Assembly (NCBI RefSeq): GCF_900103735.1
Contig: NZ_FMXE01000006.1
Coordinates: forward strand, 1-64,000
Origin: Algoriphagus alkaliphilus
GTDB taxonomy: Bacteria > Bacteroidota > Bacteroidia > Cytophagales > Cyclobacteriaceae
Length of the DNA: 64,000 nt
Direction of reading: 5' to 3'
The translations under genes and the position numbers were made by a program. Each line of letters opens with the position of its first letter. Positions within the stretch are counted from its first letter, which is position 1. The notes under the pieces were generated by a model. It saw nothing but the letters and a program-made list of their open reading frames with translations, did not search any database and was not told where the DNA came from. Positions 26,808-36,233 of this stretch are shown piece after piece.

Positions 26808-27389
26808 TTAATGATTAAGAAGCAAAAACATAAACAGATATAACCACAAGCCTCCTAAGAAATGCCAATATGTGGCGGCCATTTCCATCACATCCATTGC
26901 CTTGGAGTGCACTTGCAATCTGAGTGTCGAAATTAATACAATAATCAGAAATATCACACCGCTGATCAGGTGTGCAGCATGAAGACCCGTAAAAACATAT
27001 AAAAATGAGCCGGCTGGATTGCCAACAAAGAAAACTTCGCGATCTACCATTGCAACCCAACTATACCACTGACCTATCAGAAATGCTATTCCAAGAAGGA
27101 CAGTAAGACCCATTCCAATTTTAAGATTCAAAAAATTGTCTTTTTTAGCAGAGAAATAAGCCCAATGAAGGGTACAACTGCTTAAAAGTGCAATACCAGA
27201 CGTAATCCAGAAAATTTCCGGAAGATCATATTCCAACCAATTTCCTTCAGCCTGTCTTACGATATAGGCACTGGTCAATCCCGCAAAGACCATTACAACC
27301 GATACCATAAACAACCAAAGCGCAAATTTCTTTGGGTGCATGGAAATGGGCTGCTCGACCATATCTACATATTTCAGTTCTTTTTCCAT
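26808..27389 (-). CDS. Second subunit III-type oxidase protein (193 aa)
   Basis: A shorter member of the heme-copper oxidase subunit III family with five predicted spans. Family hallmarks are KFALWLFMVSVVMVFAGLTSAYIV, QWYSWVAMVD, FTGLHAAHLISGVIFLI and ATYWHFLGGLWLYLFMFLLL. It lacks the first two spans typical of seven-span subunit III proteins. Tandem short and long subunit III genes are common in Bacteroidota oxidase operons. It starts 3 bases after ctaB. Confidence 0.85.
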   Translation of the reverse strand: MEKELKYVDMVEQPISMHPKKFALWLFMVSVVMVFAGLTSAYIVRQAEGNWLEYDLPEIFWITSGIALLSSCTLHWAYFSAKKDNFLNLKIGMGLTVLLGIAFLIGQWYSWVAMVDREVFFVGNPAGSFLYVFTGLHAAHLISGVIFLIIVLISTLRLQVHSKAMDVMEMAATYWHFLGGLWLYLFMFLLLNH

Positions 27390-27392
27390 GGA

Positions 27393-28304
27393 TTAAGGCG
27401 TTTTATCGAGAAGGTAAGCGATCTGCACTATAGGTAAATAAAGAAATGAACCAAACATAATTTTCAAAGCAGACTTTCTGGAGCAATCTCTCATCAAAGA
27501 GAATGTCTGAGCTAAAAACAGGACTCCACAAACAGTTGCGACAATACCTGAATTCAAACCTGTAAGCCCAAAATAACTTGGCAGCAATCCCAATGGAAGA
27601 AGGAATAGCGTATAGATCATGATTTGGATGGCAGTGTTCAAATCCTGACCTCCCCCACTCGGAAGCAGTTTAAAACCTGCACGCTTGTAGTCCTCATCAC
27701 TTACCCAAGCGATCGCCCAGAAATGGGGAAATTGCCAAATAAACTGTATACCGAAAATAATCAAGGCTTCATAGGAAATCGAACCCGTAGCCGCTGTCCA
27801 ACCCAATAAAGGAGGCATAGCACCAGGTATCGCTCCAACAAAAACAGCAATAGGACCAACTCTTTTCAAAGGTGTGTATACAAATACATACAAAACCATA
27901 CTAAGTATTCCGAGCCAGGTAGTCAATGGATTAGTGAAAATCCAAAGGAGAGAAATTCCAAGGATAGCTACTAAGGATGTAAACCAATAAGCTTCCTGAA
28001 GGGAAATAATCTGAAGGGGAAGCGGCCGATTTTGAGTTCGCTTCATTAACTTGTCCAGATCTCGCTCCATAATTTCGTTGGCAGCTCCAGAGGCTCCGGA
28101 AATCAAAAATCCTCCCAAGGCCAGGCCTACAAAGCCCGTCCAACCAAAACTAACTCCTCTATCGCCGAGAATATACCCGAAAACAGCAGAGAAAGTCACT
28201 AAGGCTGACAGTCTCAACTTAATAAGATCAGAATACGCTTTAATCCTGTAAAGAATCAAAGAAACTATAGATTGGTCAGCCGCATTAACTGTCCCCATTT
28301 TCAA
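27393..28304 (-). CDS. ctaB: Protoheme IX farnesyltransferase, heme O synthase (303 aa)
   Basis: A UbiA-type prenyltransferase that adds a farnesyl group to heme B to form heme O, the first step towards heme A. Typical aspartate-rich and flanking motifs are ASGAANEIMERDLDKLMKRTQNRPLP and, in the second half, FWAIAWVSDEDYKRAGFKLLP, with about nine spans. The start codon overlaps the ctaA stop codon as ATGA, so translation is coupled. Together with CtaA it supplies heme A to the oxidase encoded around it. Confidence 0.95.
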   Translation of the reverse strand: MKMGTVNAADQSIVSLILYRIKAYSDLIKLRLSALVTFSAVFGYILGDRGVSFGWTGFVGLALGGFLISGASGAANEIMERDLDKLMKRTQNRPLPLQIISLQEAYWFTSLVAILGISLLWIFTNPLTTWLGILSMVLYVFVYTPLKRVGPIAVFVGAIPGAMPPLLGWTAATGSISYEALIIFGIQFIWQFPHFWAIAWVSDEDYKRAGFKLLPSGGGQDLNTAIQIMIYTLFLLPLGLLPSYFGLTGLNSGIVATVCGVLFLAQTFSLMRDCSRKSALKIMFGSFLYLPIVQIAYLLDKTP

Positions 28305-29377
28305 TTAGTGTTTAGCTTAAATTGAATTTGGTCTCTCAATTGAAGTATCAAAGTAAATTGAATTCCCAACAGTAAAGACCCGAGTAATAAGTGAATTGGC
28401 TGAAGAAAAGCCGGAATACCGAAATAAGCCATTCCCAAACCAGAAGCAATTTCCAACAGCAGAACCAGCATCAGCACTTGTGACCAAAGATTTACTTTTG
28501 AACTTCGTACAGTATAACGAAATGCCCAAAAGAAATACAAGACGTGAATTCCGAGTAGGACAAGTGAAAAGGAGCGATGAATTAGAAATTTAAGCCCAAC
28601 TCTATCAACCCACTCTCCTCTTAGCATATCTCCAAGCGATGAAGAAATTTGATCAATTTGTTCTCTGACCTGTGTTCCAAGTACTACCTGAAATACCATC
28701 AATACCGTACCGATTATCAAAACCCATTGAACCTTGGAAGGCACATCCATGTAAACACCACCTTTGCTTTGTAATCTTTCAGATCGGTGTCTAATGTAAA
28801 GTAGTACAGCTACCAAAGCCAAAGCAAGAAGCATGTGAAAGGTAATCATCCAAGTCAACAAATTGGTAGAGACGACAATCGAGCCTATCCAACCTGTAAA
28901 CAGCACGAGAACCAGCGAAACCACAGCATAAATCGGTATCCACCTGTCAACGCTCCACAGCTGGAAAGACTTCCAAACCGTCAGAAGAATCAACAATCCT
29001 ATGACGACACCCAATAACCGATTAAGATACTCGATCCACGTTTTGGTGGCATTAAACTCTTCTTTAATTAGAATGGATTTATCATTTGCAATTTTATTAG
29101 CTGCATTTTTAAAACCAAGTTTTTCAAGTGTCGCTACAAACCGTTCGTTTTTAGCAATTCGTTGATCAAGATAAATATCTTGATAATTTTTTGGGAGCTG
29201 ATCCACGCTTGTAGGCGGAACCACACTCCCAAAACATTTTGGCCAATCGGGACAGCCCATTCCAGAGCCTGTACTTCGAACTATCCCTCCAACCAGTATC
29301 AGAAAATAAACAGCGATAACCGTGAACGTAGAAACGCTCCGAAAGCTGTCTATTGCTTTTTTAGTGCTTAGATTCAT
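28301..29377 (-). CDS. ctaA: Heme A synthase, COX15/CtaA (358 aa)
   Basis: A membrane monooxygenase that converts heme O to heme A. Eight spans in two four-helix halves are visible. Conserved family features are GGIVRSTGSGMGCPDWPKCFG near the N-terminus (with the Cys pair), IEYLNRLLGVVIGLL, WMITFHMLLALALV, and the second-half His residues in LKFLIHRSFSLVLLGIHV and LQPIHLLLGSLLLG. It overlaps the end of coxA by 17 bases and the start of ctaB by 4, which supports one coupled transcript. Confidence 0.9.
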   Translation of the reverse strand: MNLSTKKAIDSFRSVSTFTVIAVYFLILVGGIVRSTGSGMGCPDWPKCFGSVVPPTSVDQLPKNYQDIYLDQRIAKNERFVATLEKLGFKNAANKIANDKSILIKEEFNATKTWIEYLNRLLGVVIGLLILLTVWKSFQLWSVDRWIPIYAVVSLVLVLFTGWIGSIVVSTNLLTWMITFHMLLALALVAVLLYIRHRSERLQSKGGVYMDVPSKVQWVLIIGTVLMVFQVVLGTQVREQIDQISSSLGDMLRGEWVDRVGLKFLIHRSFSLVLLGIHVLYFFWAFRYTVRSSKVNLWSQVLMLVLLLEIASGLGMAYFGIPAFLQPIHLLLGSLLLGIQFTLILQLRDQIQFKLNTN

Positions 29378-31241
29378 TAGCTACCAGAACCTCCGATTCA
29401 TCTTTCATAATCTCCATTTCAAGTGCTACCATTTCCTGCTCGTGAGGAAGATTGGACTCCGGAGTTGCAGAAAGAGGAACAGTTTGCGGGATAAAATCCT
29501 CAGCAGCACCAGGCTTTGAGTAATCATAAGGCCAACGATATACTGTTGGAATTTCTCCTGGCCAGTTACCATGTTCTGGATAGAGCGGAGTTGTCCACTC
29601 CAAGGTATTAGATCTCCAAGGATTCAAAGTGGCTTTTCTACCTCTATACATACTGTAGAAGAAATTGAATATGAAGATAAATTGTGCGGCAAACGTGATG
29701 ATTGCAGCAACCGATACAAACATATTGAGATCGGTGTACATGTCTGCAAAGTTGAAGTTTGTCCAAGAATAATATCTTCTAGGGAAGCCAGCTATACCGA
29801 TGTAGTGCATTGGGAAAAAGACAAGATACACCCCGGTGAATGTCAGCCAGAAGTGAATGTATCCCAATTTGGCATCCATCATTCTTCCAAACATTTTAGG
29901 GAACCAATGATATACACCAGCCATCAAACCGAAGAACGATGCAGATCCCATTACTAAGTGAAAGTGAGCTACCACAAAATATGTATCATGCAATTGAATA
30001 TCAATCGCTGAGTTGCCAAGGAAAATACCTGTCAATCCACCGGAGATAAAGAACGATACCAAGCCGATGGAAAATAACATCGCCGGTGTAAAAATTAGAT
30101 TACCTCTCCAGAGTGTGGTCAGGTAATTAAATACTTTTACAGCAGAAGGTACCGCAATGATCAAAGTTAAGAACATAAAGATCGAACCCAAGAAAGGATT
30201 CATACCAGACACAAACATGTGGTGAGCCCACACAATGAATGAAAGAATCGTAATTCCCAACATGGAAATAATCATCGCTTTGTATCCAAAGATTGGCTTT
30301 CTCGAATTGGTTGCAATTACCTCAGAGGTAATACCCAATGCCGGAAGCAATACTATATATACTTCAGGGTGACCTAGAAACCAGAATAAGTGCTGGTAAA
30401 GAACCGGGCTACCACCAGTATTTGGTAAAGCTTCTCCACCGATATAGATATCAGACAAATAGAAGGAAGTCCCAAAGCTTCTGTCAAACACTAACAACAA
30501 AGCTGCAGCGAACAAAACAGGGAAGGAAAGAAGACCGATGACAGCCGTTAGGAAGAAGGCCCAAATTGTGAGCGGAAGTCTTGAGAAAGACATTCCTTTC
30601 GTTCTCAGGTTGATTACTGTAGTAATGTAGTTGATACCTCCAAGAAGTGAGGATACGATGAAAAATGTCATTGAAATCAACCACAAAGTCATACCAAGTC
30701 CTGAGCCGGGGATAGCTTGTTCTAAAGCGGAAAGTGGCGGATAAACCACCCAACCACCACTGGCAGGGCCAGTTTTGATAAACAGGGAGATGAACATGAT
30801 CACACCGGAAAGGAAGAAAAACCAGTAGGATAGCATATTCATGAAGCCGGAAGCCATATCACGCGCACCGATTTGAAGCGGAATCAGATAATTCGAAAAG
30901 GTACCACTCAAACCTGCAGTCAATACAAAGAATACCATGATGGTACCATGCATGGTAACCAAAGCAAGGTAAAAATTGGGATCCAAAGCACCTGATTCAT
31001 CAATCCAACCACCCAAAAGAGGGCGAAGAAATTCCATGCTCATTTCAGGGAAACCTAACTGAAACCTGAAAAGAATCGAAAGAAATCCACCGATGATCGC
31101 CCAAAACATACCGGTAATCAGGAACTGCTTACCGATCATTTTATGATCTTGGGTGAAAATATATTTTGTTATAAAATTATCATGATGCTCGTGGTGTTCG
31201 TGAGCTGCCTCGTCATGAGGTGCAACAGTTGCTGTAGCCAT
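29361..31241 (-). CDS. ctaD: Cytochrome c oxidase subunit I (626 aa)
   Basis: The catalytic subunit of the oxidase with low-spin heme a and the heme a3-CuB centre. The CuB/crosslink motif FWFLGHPEVYIVLLPALG includes the D-channel Glu, so this is an A1-type enzyme. Further ligands are in WAHHMFVSGMNP and in DTYFVVAHFHLVMGSA. Twelve spans plus a C-terminal extension are visible. The N-terminus carries a His-rich stretch (HDEAAHEHHEHHDN) with no known role. It lies 11 bases after ctaC. Confidence 0.97.
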   Translation of the reverse strand: MATATVAPHDEAAHEHHEHHDNFITKYIFTQDHKMIGKQFLITGMFWAIIGGFLSILFRFQLGFPEMSMEFLRPLLGGWIDESGALDPNFYLALVTMHGTIMVFFVLTAGLSGTFSNYLIPLQIGARDMASGFMNMLSYWFFFLSGVIMFISLFIKTGPASGGWVVYPPLSALEQAIPGSGLGMTLWLISMTFFIVSSLLGGINYITTVINLRTKGMSFSRLPLTIWAFFLTAVIGLLSFPVLFAAALLLVFDRSFGTSFYLSDIYIGGEALPNTGGSPVLYQHLFWFLGHPEVYIVLLPALGITSEVIATNSRKPIFGYKAMIISMLGITILSFIVWAHHMFVSGMNPFLGSIFMFLTLIIAVPSAVKVFNYLTTLWRGNLIFTPAMLFSIGLVSFFISGGLTGIFLGNSAIDIQLHDTYFVVAHFHLVMGSASFFGLMAGVYHWFPKMFGRMMDAKLGYIHFWLTFTGVYLVFFPMHYIGIAGFPRRYYSWTNFNFADMYTDLNMFVSVAAIITFAAQFIFIFNFFYSMYRGRKATLNPWRSNTLEWTTPLYPEHGNWPGEIPTVYRWPYDYSKPGAAEDFIPQTVPLSATPESNLPHEQEMVALEMEIMKDESEVLVANESKH

Positions 31242-31252
31242 AACCTATAATT

Positions 31253-32290
31253 TTATTTTTTGCTTTTACTAATTTGAATCTCCGCAAGTTCTTTCGTTTC
31301 AGCATTTAGATTCTCCGCCAAAGCAGGATTTTGCTGAATGAAAGATTTCTGTTCTACCATCCATTTTTGGTAAGCCTCCGGCTCTACCACTTCGATCACC
31401 TTTCTCATGGAGAAATGTCCGCGACCACATACTTCCGTACAGGCGATTTCATATTCAAATTCAGGATTATTTAATTCAGCCCTCATTTCTTCGGTTGTCT
31501 TTGTAGGGACAAACCAAAAACGAGTGGGCATACCTGGTACAGCATCCATTTTCAATCTCATGTGAGGAGCAAAAACGGAATGAAGTACGTCACGTGCTCT
31601 AATTTTGAAAAGCACAGGCTCACCTTTAGGAATTACAACTTTAGAAGAAGGAAAATCATCAATTGAATTTTTGTCTGTGAAATCAACTCCGTGCGAGTTT
31701 GAAGCAGTGATCAATCGATAATCATAATCTCCCAATACATTATCCTGACCAGGATATCTTATCTCCCAAGCAAACTGATAACCCATAATTTCTACTACAT
31801 GCGCTTTTTCCGGCGCAGGAGCAGTGATATCTGACCATGCCATCCAACCTGAAATCACCAAACCGGCTAAAACCACACCGGGTACAATAGTCCAAATGAT
31901 TTCGAGCTTATTGTTATCCGGGTAGAAAGTTGCTTTTCGATCTTCCTTGTACTGGTATTTGTATGGGAAAACAAAGAGCAAAACGTGTGTGATCAGGAAT
32001 ACAATTCCGGTAACTGCCATGGTTATCCAAAACAATTGATCGGTAACAACTCCGTGCTCTGAAGCTATTGGAAGTTGATAATTTTTAAACTCCTTAATAG
32101 AGTACCAAAACATCAAAATGGTGGTACCCACAAGAAATAATACAAATAAAATCGCATTGACTTTATTACTTCCTGATGCAATCTTCTTATCAGAACCCTT
32201 TACAACAGAAACCAAGGTCTGAATTCTGTAAACCATCCAGATAATGGACAATAACAATAAAACCCCTACTCCAATCAGAAATCCGTACAT
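31253..32290 (-). CDS. ctaC: Cytochrome c oxidase subunit II (345 aa)
   Basis: Carries the CuA electron entry site. It has an N-terminal span, a second pair of spans (TILMFWYSIKEF; LFWITMAVTGIVFLITHVLLF), then the cupredoxin domain. CuA ligands are His in RDVLHSVFAPHMRLKMD and the motif CTEVCGRGHFSM (two Cys, Glu, His, Met). There is no CxxCH, so unlike Bacillus caa3 the heme c domain is not fused here; electrons presumably come from the ACIII cytochromes. An N-terminal region of about 100 residues before the usual span pair makes it longer than typical. Confidence 0.95.
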   Translation of the reverse strand: MYGFLIGVGVLLLLSIIWMVYRIQTLVSVVKGSDKKIASGSNKVNAILFVLFLVGTTILMFWYSIKEFKNYQLPIASEHGVVTDQLFWITMAVTGIVFLITHVLLFVFPYKYQYKEDRKATFYPDNNKLEIIWTIVPGVVLAGLVISGWMAWSDITAPAPEKAHVVEIMGYQFAWEIRYPGQDNVLGDYDYRLITASNSHGVDFTDKNSIDDFPSSKVVIPKGEPVLFKIRARDVLHSVFAPHMRLKMDAVPGMPTRFWFVPTKTTEEMRAELNNPEFEYEIACTEVCGRGHFSMRKVIEVVEPEAYQKWMVEQKSFIQQNPALAENLNAETKELAEIQISKSKK

Positions 32291-32314
32291 ATCTTAGTTT
32301 TTTCGGATAATTAA

Positions 32315-33610
32315 TTAAATGTGATGATGATAGCTTTCTTCAAGCATTGGATGATTTTTAGCAATCAGGTTTTTCTTAGCCAGACCTCCTAACACTACCA
32401 ACGCCACCGCTGAACCATAGACAAGGAACATTCCAACTTCCATTAGCCCGATACCTCCGTTATGCCCTAATGTACCCGGCTGAACCATCAGGAAGAAATC
32501 TATCCAGTGACCAACCAAAAGGATACTACAAACCAACTTTAGAAATACTCCATGTCTTTTCGCATCTCTAGTCATAAGAACAAGGAAGGGAAGGAAGAAG
32601 TTTAGACCGATGTTTACGAAAATGAACGGTCCATACACGTCGCTCGTCAATCTCTCAATAAAGTAAACTGATTCTTCAGGTATGTTGGCATAATAAATCA
32701 ACAAAAACTGAGAAAACCAGAGATAGGTCCAAAATATGGAAAATCCGAAAATGAATTTGCCCATGTCATGGATGTGATTTTGATTGACCATTTCCAAATA
32801 ACCCTTTCCTTTAAGGAAAATGGTCAACAGCGTAATTGCACAAAGTCCTGCAACGAACCATGAAGAAAATACATACCATCCAAATAATGTGGAGAACCAG
32901 TGGGTATCAATGGACATTACCCAATCCCATGCAGAGATAGAGGATGACACTGCAAAGAAAATTAAGAAGAAAGCTGACCAGCTTCTCATCTTAATCCAAT
33001 AGGAATTACCTCCCAATTGATCTTCTTGATCACTTATTTGTTGAAACTTTTTGAAGAAAAATACCCATAGTCCGAAGAAAAGAACCATTCTCACAATAAA
33101 GAAGATTGGGAATGTTCCCTTTGCCATCGGCCAGAAAAAGAAAGCCCCTTTTCCGTCAATGATGCTGTCATACTGCGGGTCGTTCTTATCGAAAAGATAG
33201 GAATGAGTCCAATGAAACAGGTCATGATTTGCAAGGAAGAAAGTAGCCAGCATTAATATGCCTGCAAAAGGCAGCCAATATCCAAAGGATAGCATTACTC
33301 TCAAAAGCGGTGTGGACCAACCTGCCTGAGCAGCATATTGAATGGCAAAGAAGAATACTCCTACGATTGCAATACCGGTAAAATACACATTGTTAATCCA
33401 AAGGTTGGCATACAAACGCTCGTACCAGTGAAACGCATGCCCTCCGGCCTCGCCTACCTCATCATGACCTCCACCGGTCATAGCTAGGACAATACCAAGG
33501 CCCAAGATGACTGCACCAATGACCAAAACGGTCATGATAGACTTCTTCGTAGCTGCAGTGAAATCAAATCGCTGCTCCAAATTATAATGTTGTTCGCCGT
33601 GATGAGCCAT
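32315..33610 (-). CDS. actF: Alternative complex III subunit ActF (431 aa)
   Basis: A polytopic membrane subunit of the quinol:cytochrome c/oxidase oxidoreductase known as alternative complex III. It has about ten spans and the NrfD-like helix organisation shared with ActC, with the block SSSISAWDWVMSIDTHWFSTLFGWYVF typical of ActF. It lacks redox cofactors. It sits between actE and ctaC, as in other Bacteroidota, where the complex physically joins the oxidase. Confidence 0.9.
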   Translation of the reverse strand: MAHHGEQHYNLEQRFDFTAATKKSIMTVLVIGAVILGLGIVLAMTGGGHDEVGEAGGHAFHWYERLYANLWINNVYFTGIAIVGVFFFAIQYAAQAGWSTPLLRVMLSFGYWLPFAGILMLATFFLANHDLFHWTHSYLFDKNDPQYDSIIDGKGAFFFWPMAKGTFPIFFIVRMVLFFGLWVFFFKKFQQISDQEDQLGGNSYWIKMRSWSAFFLIFFAVSSSISAWDWVMSIDTHWFSTLFGWYVFSSWFVAGLCAITLLTIFLKGKGYLEMVNQNHIHDMGKFIFGFSIFWTYLWFSQFLLIYYANIPEESVYFIERLTSDVYGPFIFVNIGLNFFLPFLVLMTRDAKRHGVFLKLVCSILLVGHWIDFFLMVQPGTLGHNGGIGLMEVGMFLVYGSAVALVVLGGLAKKNLIAKNHPMLEESYHHHI

Positions 33611-33612
33611 GA

Positions 33613-34305
33613 TTAGTTAGCTGGGGTTACTTGTGCCACCGTGGTAGAATCTACTTCCGCTGCAGGAGCGGCTGCTGTAGCTTGACCTTGGATAACTTGT
33701 TTAACATAGTGAACGATTTTCCATCTGCTTTCTTCAGGAATTTGAGAACCGTGAGCGCCCATTCTTCCTTTTCCTTTTGTAATCACATGGAAAATTTGGC
33801 CTTCAGGTAGATTGACGTAAGCACCGCCTTTTAGGTTGGCAACCCCACCAATTACTTCTCCTGCTTTTCCGTCACCCTCTCCACCTTTGCCATGACAAGC
33901 ATTGCAATACTGAAGGTAAAGCACTTCTCCATCTTTCAAGATTGGATCTGAAGATTTTACCGGATTTTTAATCAAAGCTGCTTGCTCCAATTCAAAAGCC
34001 TTCAATCGATAAGGAAGATACCCTTGTTTGTTTCTTGGAACCGTGTTAGCCACTGGTTCACGCATGTTCATTCCGTGCGGGTTATTTTCATTGGAATTAT
34101 AATATTCCCCCTTACCGTCTTCACGAGTAGATAGCCAGCCGCCTTGAGACTCATCTTTAATCTGAGACAAAGGTTCATAAGCAATGGAATGATACATCTG
34201 AGGTGCATATTCAAGCCCCGGATTTTCACCACCGGCTTTACATCCGCCCAATAGTGAAATAACCAGTGCAGAACCTCCGAAAATTAATGCATTTGCAATT
34301 TTCAT
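33613..34305 (-). CDS. actE: Alternative complex III subunit ActE, mono-heme lipoprotein cytochrome c (230 aa)
   Basis: A periplasmic cytochrome c anchored by lipid. The signal peptide ends in a lipobox (SLLGGC), which fixes the start at the ATG 34305; a TTG at 34326 would overlap actD. One heme motif is visible, YCNACHGKGGEGDG, and the distal Met is probably in GKGRMGAHGSQI. The C-terminus is rich in Ala/Thr/Pro. It likely carries electrons from ActA towards the oxidase CuA site. Confidence 0.9.
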   Translation of the reverse strand: MKIANALIFGGSALVISLLGGCKAGGENPGLEYAPQMYHSIAYEPLSQIKDESQGGWLSTREDGKGEYYNSNENNPHGMNMREPVANTVPRNKQGYLPYRLKAFELEQAALIKNPVKSSDPILKDGEVLYLQYCNACHGKGGEGDGKAGEVIGGVANLKGGAYVNLPEGQIFHVITKGKGRMGAHGSQIPEESRWKIVHYVKQVIQGQATAAAPAAEVDSTTVAQVTPAN

Positions 34306-34318
34306 ATATCCGGATTTT

Positions 34319-34849
34319 CTATTCAAAACTTTTATTATTAATCTCAGTAGCTCCGGATGATTTCAAGATTTCTTTAATCTTTTCCAAATCCATTGCACTG
34401 TTATTGGCAATATCGATAGCCATGATATGCTTATCATCAGTCGATCTAATATCAAATATTCTAGGCTGAGCCCAGGGCTTCAAATTAGAACTGATCATAA
34501 AGACTCCCACCATACCGAAAGCAGCCAAAAGAACTGTCATCTCAAATCCGACGGGAATAAAAGCAGGGAATGCAGCGTAATCTTTGCCCCCAATAATCAT
34601 CGGCCAATCGAAGCTCATCATATAGAATTGCATCGTCATCGCCAATGTGGTCCCTAACATTCCAAAAAGGAAGGCGGCTATTGGAAGGCGGCTTCTTTTG
34701 TAGCCAAGTACAACCTCAAGCCCATGAATTGGGTACGGAGTATATACTTCATGGATTTTAACTCCATTACTTCTGACCTTTTCTACTGCATGGAGTAATA
34801 CGTCCTCATCCTCGTACACTCCCAAAATAAAATGTGTGTCTCTTTCCAT
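34319..34849 (-). CDS. actD: Alternative complex III subunit ActD, DUF3341 (176 aa)
   Basis: A DUF3341 protein. The N-terminal cytoplasmic part (MERDTHFILGVYEDEDVLLHAVEKVR, then YTPYPIHGLEVVLGYKRSRLP) is the family signature. It is followed by two spans (IAAFLFGMLGTTLAMTMQFYM and EMTVLLAAFGMVGVFMI) and a short C-terminal tail. It is structural in the complex, with no cofactor. Its stop codon is TAG, and it begins 2 bases after actC. Confidence 0.92.
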   Translation of the reverse strand: MERDTHFILGVYEDEDVLLHAVEKVRSNGVKIHEVYTPYPIHGLEVVLGYKRSRLPIAAFLFGMLGTTLAMTMQFYMMSFDWPMIIGGKDYAAFPAFIPVGFEMTVLLAAFGMVGVFMISSNLKPWAQPRIFDIRSTDDKHIMAIDIANNSAMDLEKIKEILKSSGATEINNKSFE

Positions 34850-34851
34850 GA

Positions 34852-36216
34852 TTATTTTTTCACTTTTTCAGATGAAGATTTCAATACAGCCTTTACTTCC
34901 GCCATGTTGATTACCGGGAAGAACTTCGCAAAAAGGAAGAATAAGGTAAAAAACAAGCCAAATGTAAAGAGGTAAACTCCGACATCAGCCCATGTTGGGT
35001 AAAACATCGCCCATGAAGAAGGAAGGTAATCACGATGAAGGGAGGTTACAATAATCACGAATCGCTCAAACCACATTCCGATATTAACTACGATCGACAA
35101 AATGAACGTGGCGACAATGGATGTCCTGATTTTTTTGATCCAGAAAAGCTGAGGGGAAATCACATTACAAGTCATCATTGACCAATAAGCCCACCAGTAA
35201 GGTCCTGTAGCACGATTGATGAATGCATATTGTTCGGCTTCTACGCCAGAATACCAAGCGATGAAGAATTCAGTGATATAAGCGATCCCTACAATTGATC
35301 CTGTGATGATGATAACGATGTTCATCAATTCAATGTGTCCAATTGTGATGTAATCTTCCAACTTGTAAACCTTTCTCGTGACGATCATCAACGTCAACAC
35401 CATTGCAAAACCTGAGAAAATAGCTCCTGCAACAAAGTATGGAGGGAAGATCGTGGTGTGCCAGCCTGGAATCACTGAAGTAGCAAAGTCAAAGGATACA
35501 ATCGTGTGTACAGAAAGTACCAAAGGAGTGGCCAGACCGGCAAGAATCAAAGAAACAGATTCGTAACGCATCCAGGTCTTCGCAGCACCATCCCAACCGA
35601 ATGAAAGTGCTCCGTAAATGGTCTTTCTCAATCCTGTTGCTCTATCTCTGATGGTAGCAAAATCAGGAATCAAACCGATATACCAGAATACTAAAGAAAC
35701 TGAGAAGTAAGTAGAGATCGCGAATACGTCCCAGAGAAGTGGTGAATTGAAGTTTACCCAAAGTGAACCAAATGTATTTGGAAGCGGGAGTGCCCAATAG
35801 GCACCTAACCAAGGCCGACCCATGTGTATCACCGGGAACATCGCGGCACAGATTACGGCGAAAATCGTCATCGCTTCCGCCGCGCGGTTGATGGATGTTC
35901 TCCATTTTTGTCTGAATAGCAACAATACCGCTGAAATCAAAGTACCGGCGTGACCAATACCGACCCACCACACGAAATTGGTGATATCCCAAGCCCAGCC
36001 TACAGTTTTATTAAGACCCCACATTCCAATCCCTTCCCAGAGCGTGGCAATGAGGGCAATTGATCCAAGGGCCAAAACTCCGGCTGCTGTAAGGAAAGCC
36101 AAAAACCAAAGCATGGAAGGCTTTCCCTCTACCTGACGAGACACATCATGTGTCACATCATGGTAGGTTTTACCTCCGGTAACTAACGGTTGGCGTACGG
36201 ATGAAGTAACCTGCAT
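34852..36216 (-). CDS. actC: Alternative complex III subunit ActC, NrfD-like (454 aa)
   Basis: The principal membrane subunit, of the NrfD/PsrC polysulfide-reductase family, thought to form the quinol site next to the Fe-S clusters of ActB. Ten spans are visible. Typical blocks are [61 protein letters not shown] and [20 protein letters not shown]. It lies 17 bases after actB. Confidence 0.93.
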   Translation of the reverse strand: MQVTSSVRQPLVTGGKTYHDVTHDVSRQVEGKPSMLWFLAFLTAAGVLALGSIALIATLWEGIGMWGLNKTVGWAWDITNFVWWVGIGHAGTLISAVLLLFRQKWRTSINRAAEAMTIFAVICAAMFPVIHMGRPWLGAYWALPLPNTFGSLWVNFNSPLLWDVFAISTYFSVSLVFWYIGLIPDFATIRDRATGLRKTIYGALSFGWDGAAKTWMRYESVSLILAGLATPLVLSVHTIVSFDFATSVIPGWHTTIFPPYFVAGAIFSGFAMVLTLMIVTRKVYKLEDYITIGHIELMNIVIIITGSIVGIAYITEFFIAWYSGVEAEQYAFINRATGPYWWAYWSMMTCNVISPQLFWIKKIRTSIVATFILSIVVNIGMWFERFVIIVTSLHRDYLPSSWAMFYPTWADVGVYLFTFGLFFTLFFLFAKFFPVINMAEVKAVLKSSSEKVKK

Positions 36217-36233
36217 AGTTTATAAAATTATGA

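Noticed and set aside
31253-32290. Fused cytochrome c domain on oxidase subunit II
   Set aside because: No CxxCH motif occurs in the protein; the nearest extra heme motif is in ActA.
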